64,000 bases of DNA, taken from positions 682,001 to 746,000 of the forward strand of contig NZ_JAERQZ010000001.1 in assembly GCF_016735515.1 (NCBI RefSeq). Reading direction: 5' to 3'. The notes beneath the pieces were generated by a model that was given only the letters and a program-made list of their open reading frames with translations, had not been told where the DNA came from and ran no database searches. Origin of the DNA: Piscinibacter sp. HJYY11. GTDB taxonomy: Bacteria; Pseudomonadota; Gammaproteobacteria; Burkholderiales; Burkholderiaceae_C. Positions 63,139 through 64,000 of the stretch are shown piece after piece. Each line of letters starts with the position of its first letter. Within the stretch, counting starts at the first letter, position 1. The translations under genes and the position numbers were made by a program.

Positions 63139-64000
63139 ATGACCGCGAAGAAGAGCGCTCCCGCCAAGGCAGCCCCCGCTGCGCCCACGAAGGCCAACAA
63201 GGCCGAAGTCGAGGACAAGAAGAAGACCAAGGCCGCAGCTGCGCCCGCGAAGCCGGCCGCCAAGGCCGCCGCACCTGCTGAAAAGGGCAAGCCGGGCCGC
63301 AAGCCCAAGGCCGGCGCCGCCAAGAAGGAAGAAGTGCCCGAAGAGGACTTCTCCGACATCGAAGCCGACCTGGCCGGTGAGCCCGAAGCCGAAGCCGATG
63401 CTGGCGAGGAAAAGGCCGCCAAGGCCAAGCCGCTTCGCATGAAGGTGTCGCGCGCCAAGGAGCGCGCGCTGATGCGTGAATTCGGCCTCGACGAGACCGC
63501 GCTCACCGAAGAGGAAGTCACCAAGCGCCGCCAGGAGCTGAAGACCCTCATCAAGATGGGCAAGACGCGTGGTTTCCTGACGCACCAGGAAATCAACGAC
63601 CACCTGCCCGAGAAGCTGGTCGACGCGGAAATCCTCGAAGCCATCGTGTCGATGCTCAACGACATGGGCATCGCCGTCTATGAGCAGGCGCCCGACGCCG
63701 CCACGCTGCTGATTGCCGGCAGCGGCACCGCCACCGCGACCGAAGAAGAAGCCGAAGAAGCCGCCGAAGCCGCGCTCTCGACCGTCGACTCCGAGTTCGG
63801 CCGCACCACCGACCCGGTCCGCATGTACATGCGCGAAATGGGCACGGTCGAGCTGCTCACGCGCGAAGGCGAAATCGAGATCGCCAAGCGCATCGAAGGC
63901 GGCCTGCAGGCCATGATGCTGGCCATCAGCGCCTCGCCGACCACCATCGCCGAGATCCTGGCCTATGCCGACAAGATCGCCGCCGGCGAGATGCAGATCT
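63139..64000 (+). CDS. rpoD: RNA polymerase sigma factor RpoD (N-terminal part, partial)
   Basis: The frame runs off the end of the window after 287 codons. The start has an unusually Lys/Ala-rich extension (about 1-95), followed by region 1.1 (GFLTHQEINDHLPEKLVDAE) and region 1.2 (DPVRMYMREMGTVELLTREG), which together identify primary sigma factors. RpoD directs RNA polymerase to housekeeping promoters. The ATG at 63139 is preceded by GAGG. The lysine-rich N terminus is longer than in E. coli, as in other Burkholderiales. Confidence 0.96.
   Translation, partial: MTAKKSAPAKAAPAAPTKANKAEVEDKKKTKAAAAPAKPAAKAAAPAEKGKPGRKPKAGAAKKEEVPEEDFSDIEADLAGEPEAEADAGEEKAAKAKPLRMKVSRAKERALMREFGLDETALTEEEVTKRRQELKTLIKMGKTRGFLTHQEINDHLPEKLVDAEILEAIVSMLNDMGIAVYEQAPDAATLLIAGSGTATATEEEAEEAAEAALSTVDSEFGRTTDPVRMYMREMGTVELLTREGEIEIAKRIEGGLQAMMLAISASPTTIAEILAYADKIAAGEMQI

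Overview
The window is one contiguous piece of a high-GC bacterial chromosome. Gene content and order point to a betaproteobacterium of the order Burkholderiales, probably in the Rubrivivax/Rhizobacter/Roseateles neighbourhood (inferred from family resemblance, not searched). Indicators are the rimP-nusA-infB-rbfA-truB-typA order, the pepA/lptFG divergent pair, a short H-NS-type protein, an AAK+GNAT N-acetylglutamate synthase and many GTG/TTG starts. Coding density is very high. I see no insertion sequence, prophage, CRISPR array or rRNA. The only RNA genes I recognise are three tRNAs: Ser-GGA, Arg-TCT and Pro-TGG.

Layout. Bases 1-10.9 kb hold a polyamine uptake and catabolism cluster on the + strand: the end of a PuuB-like oxidase, PuuD, PuuA, a class-III putrescine aminotransferase, the PotFGHI ABC importer, an unusual outer-membrane porin-like protein (DUF3138 type) and the PuuC aldehyde dehydrogenase. 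Two sites matching the sigma-54 consensus (GG-N10-GC) lie upstream of puuD and potF. From 10.9 to 16.5 kb are housekeeping and accessory genes: a DMT exporter, DusA, a DUF3606 protein, an MscS channel, FumC and an alpha/beta hydrolase. From 16.7 to 21.2 kb is a signalling module of TonB-dependent receptor, YfiR-like periplasmic protein and CHASE8-GGDEF-EAL protein. From 21.2 to 31.3 kb, on the - strand, is the transcription/translation operon rimP-nusA-infB-rbfA-truB-typA, followed by a DMT transporter and an HIBCH-like hydrolase. From 31.6 to 37.2 kb are FabI, glucokinase, a large Orn/Lys/Arg decarboxylase, an NfeD/slipin pair and tRNA-Ser. From 37.2 to 45.8 kb are a LivK-type binding protein with its own sigma-54-like promoter, pepA-holC plus a small disordered protein, lptF-lptG-cbiX, a CysB-like regulator and a methionine-type aminotransferase. 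From 45.8 to 54.6 kb are a FimV-like protein, an enoyl-CoA hydratase, a Crp/Fnr regulator, a phosphotransferase/acyl-CoA dehydrogenase pair, a GST and a membrane-anchored predicted pseudokinase. From 54.7 to 64 kb are two tRNAs, HrpA, ArgA, YggX, H-NS, DnaG and the start of RpoD.

Most interesting points. (1) The polyamine cluster looks like a complete route from outer membrane to central metabolism under nitrogen-type (sigma-54) control. (2) The TonB receptor-YfiR-GGDEF/EAL operon could couple an outer-membrane substrate to cyclic-di-GMP; its YfiR keeps one cysteine pair with the spacing I recall for the Pseudomonas protein. (3) The membrane-anchored kinase homologue lacks the catalytic Asp, Lys and DFG glycine. 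(4) The APH-kinase/ACAD pair resembles the LvaA/LvaC and ACAD10/11 systems for 4-hydroxyacyl-CoA catabolism. (5) rpoD appears to have a near-consensus promoter at the 3' end of dnaG and a leader of about 320 nt with a strong hairpin. (6) rimP-nusA-infB is preceded by a promoter followed by a terminator-like hairpin with nine U, suggesting attenuation. No wholly new system is certain; items 1-3 are the best candidates for follow-up.
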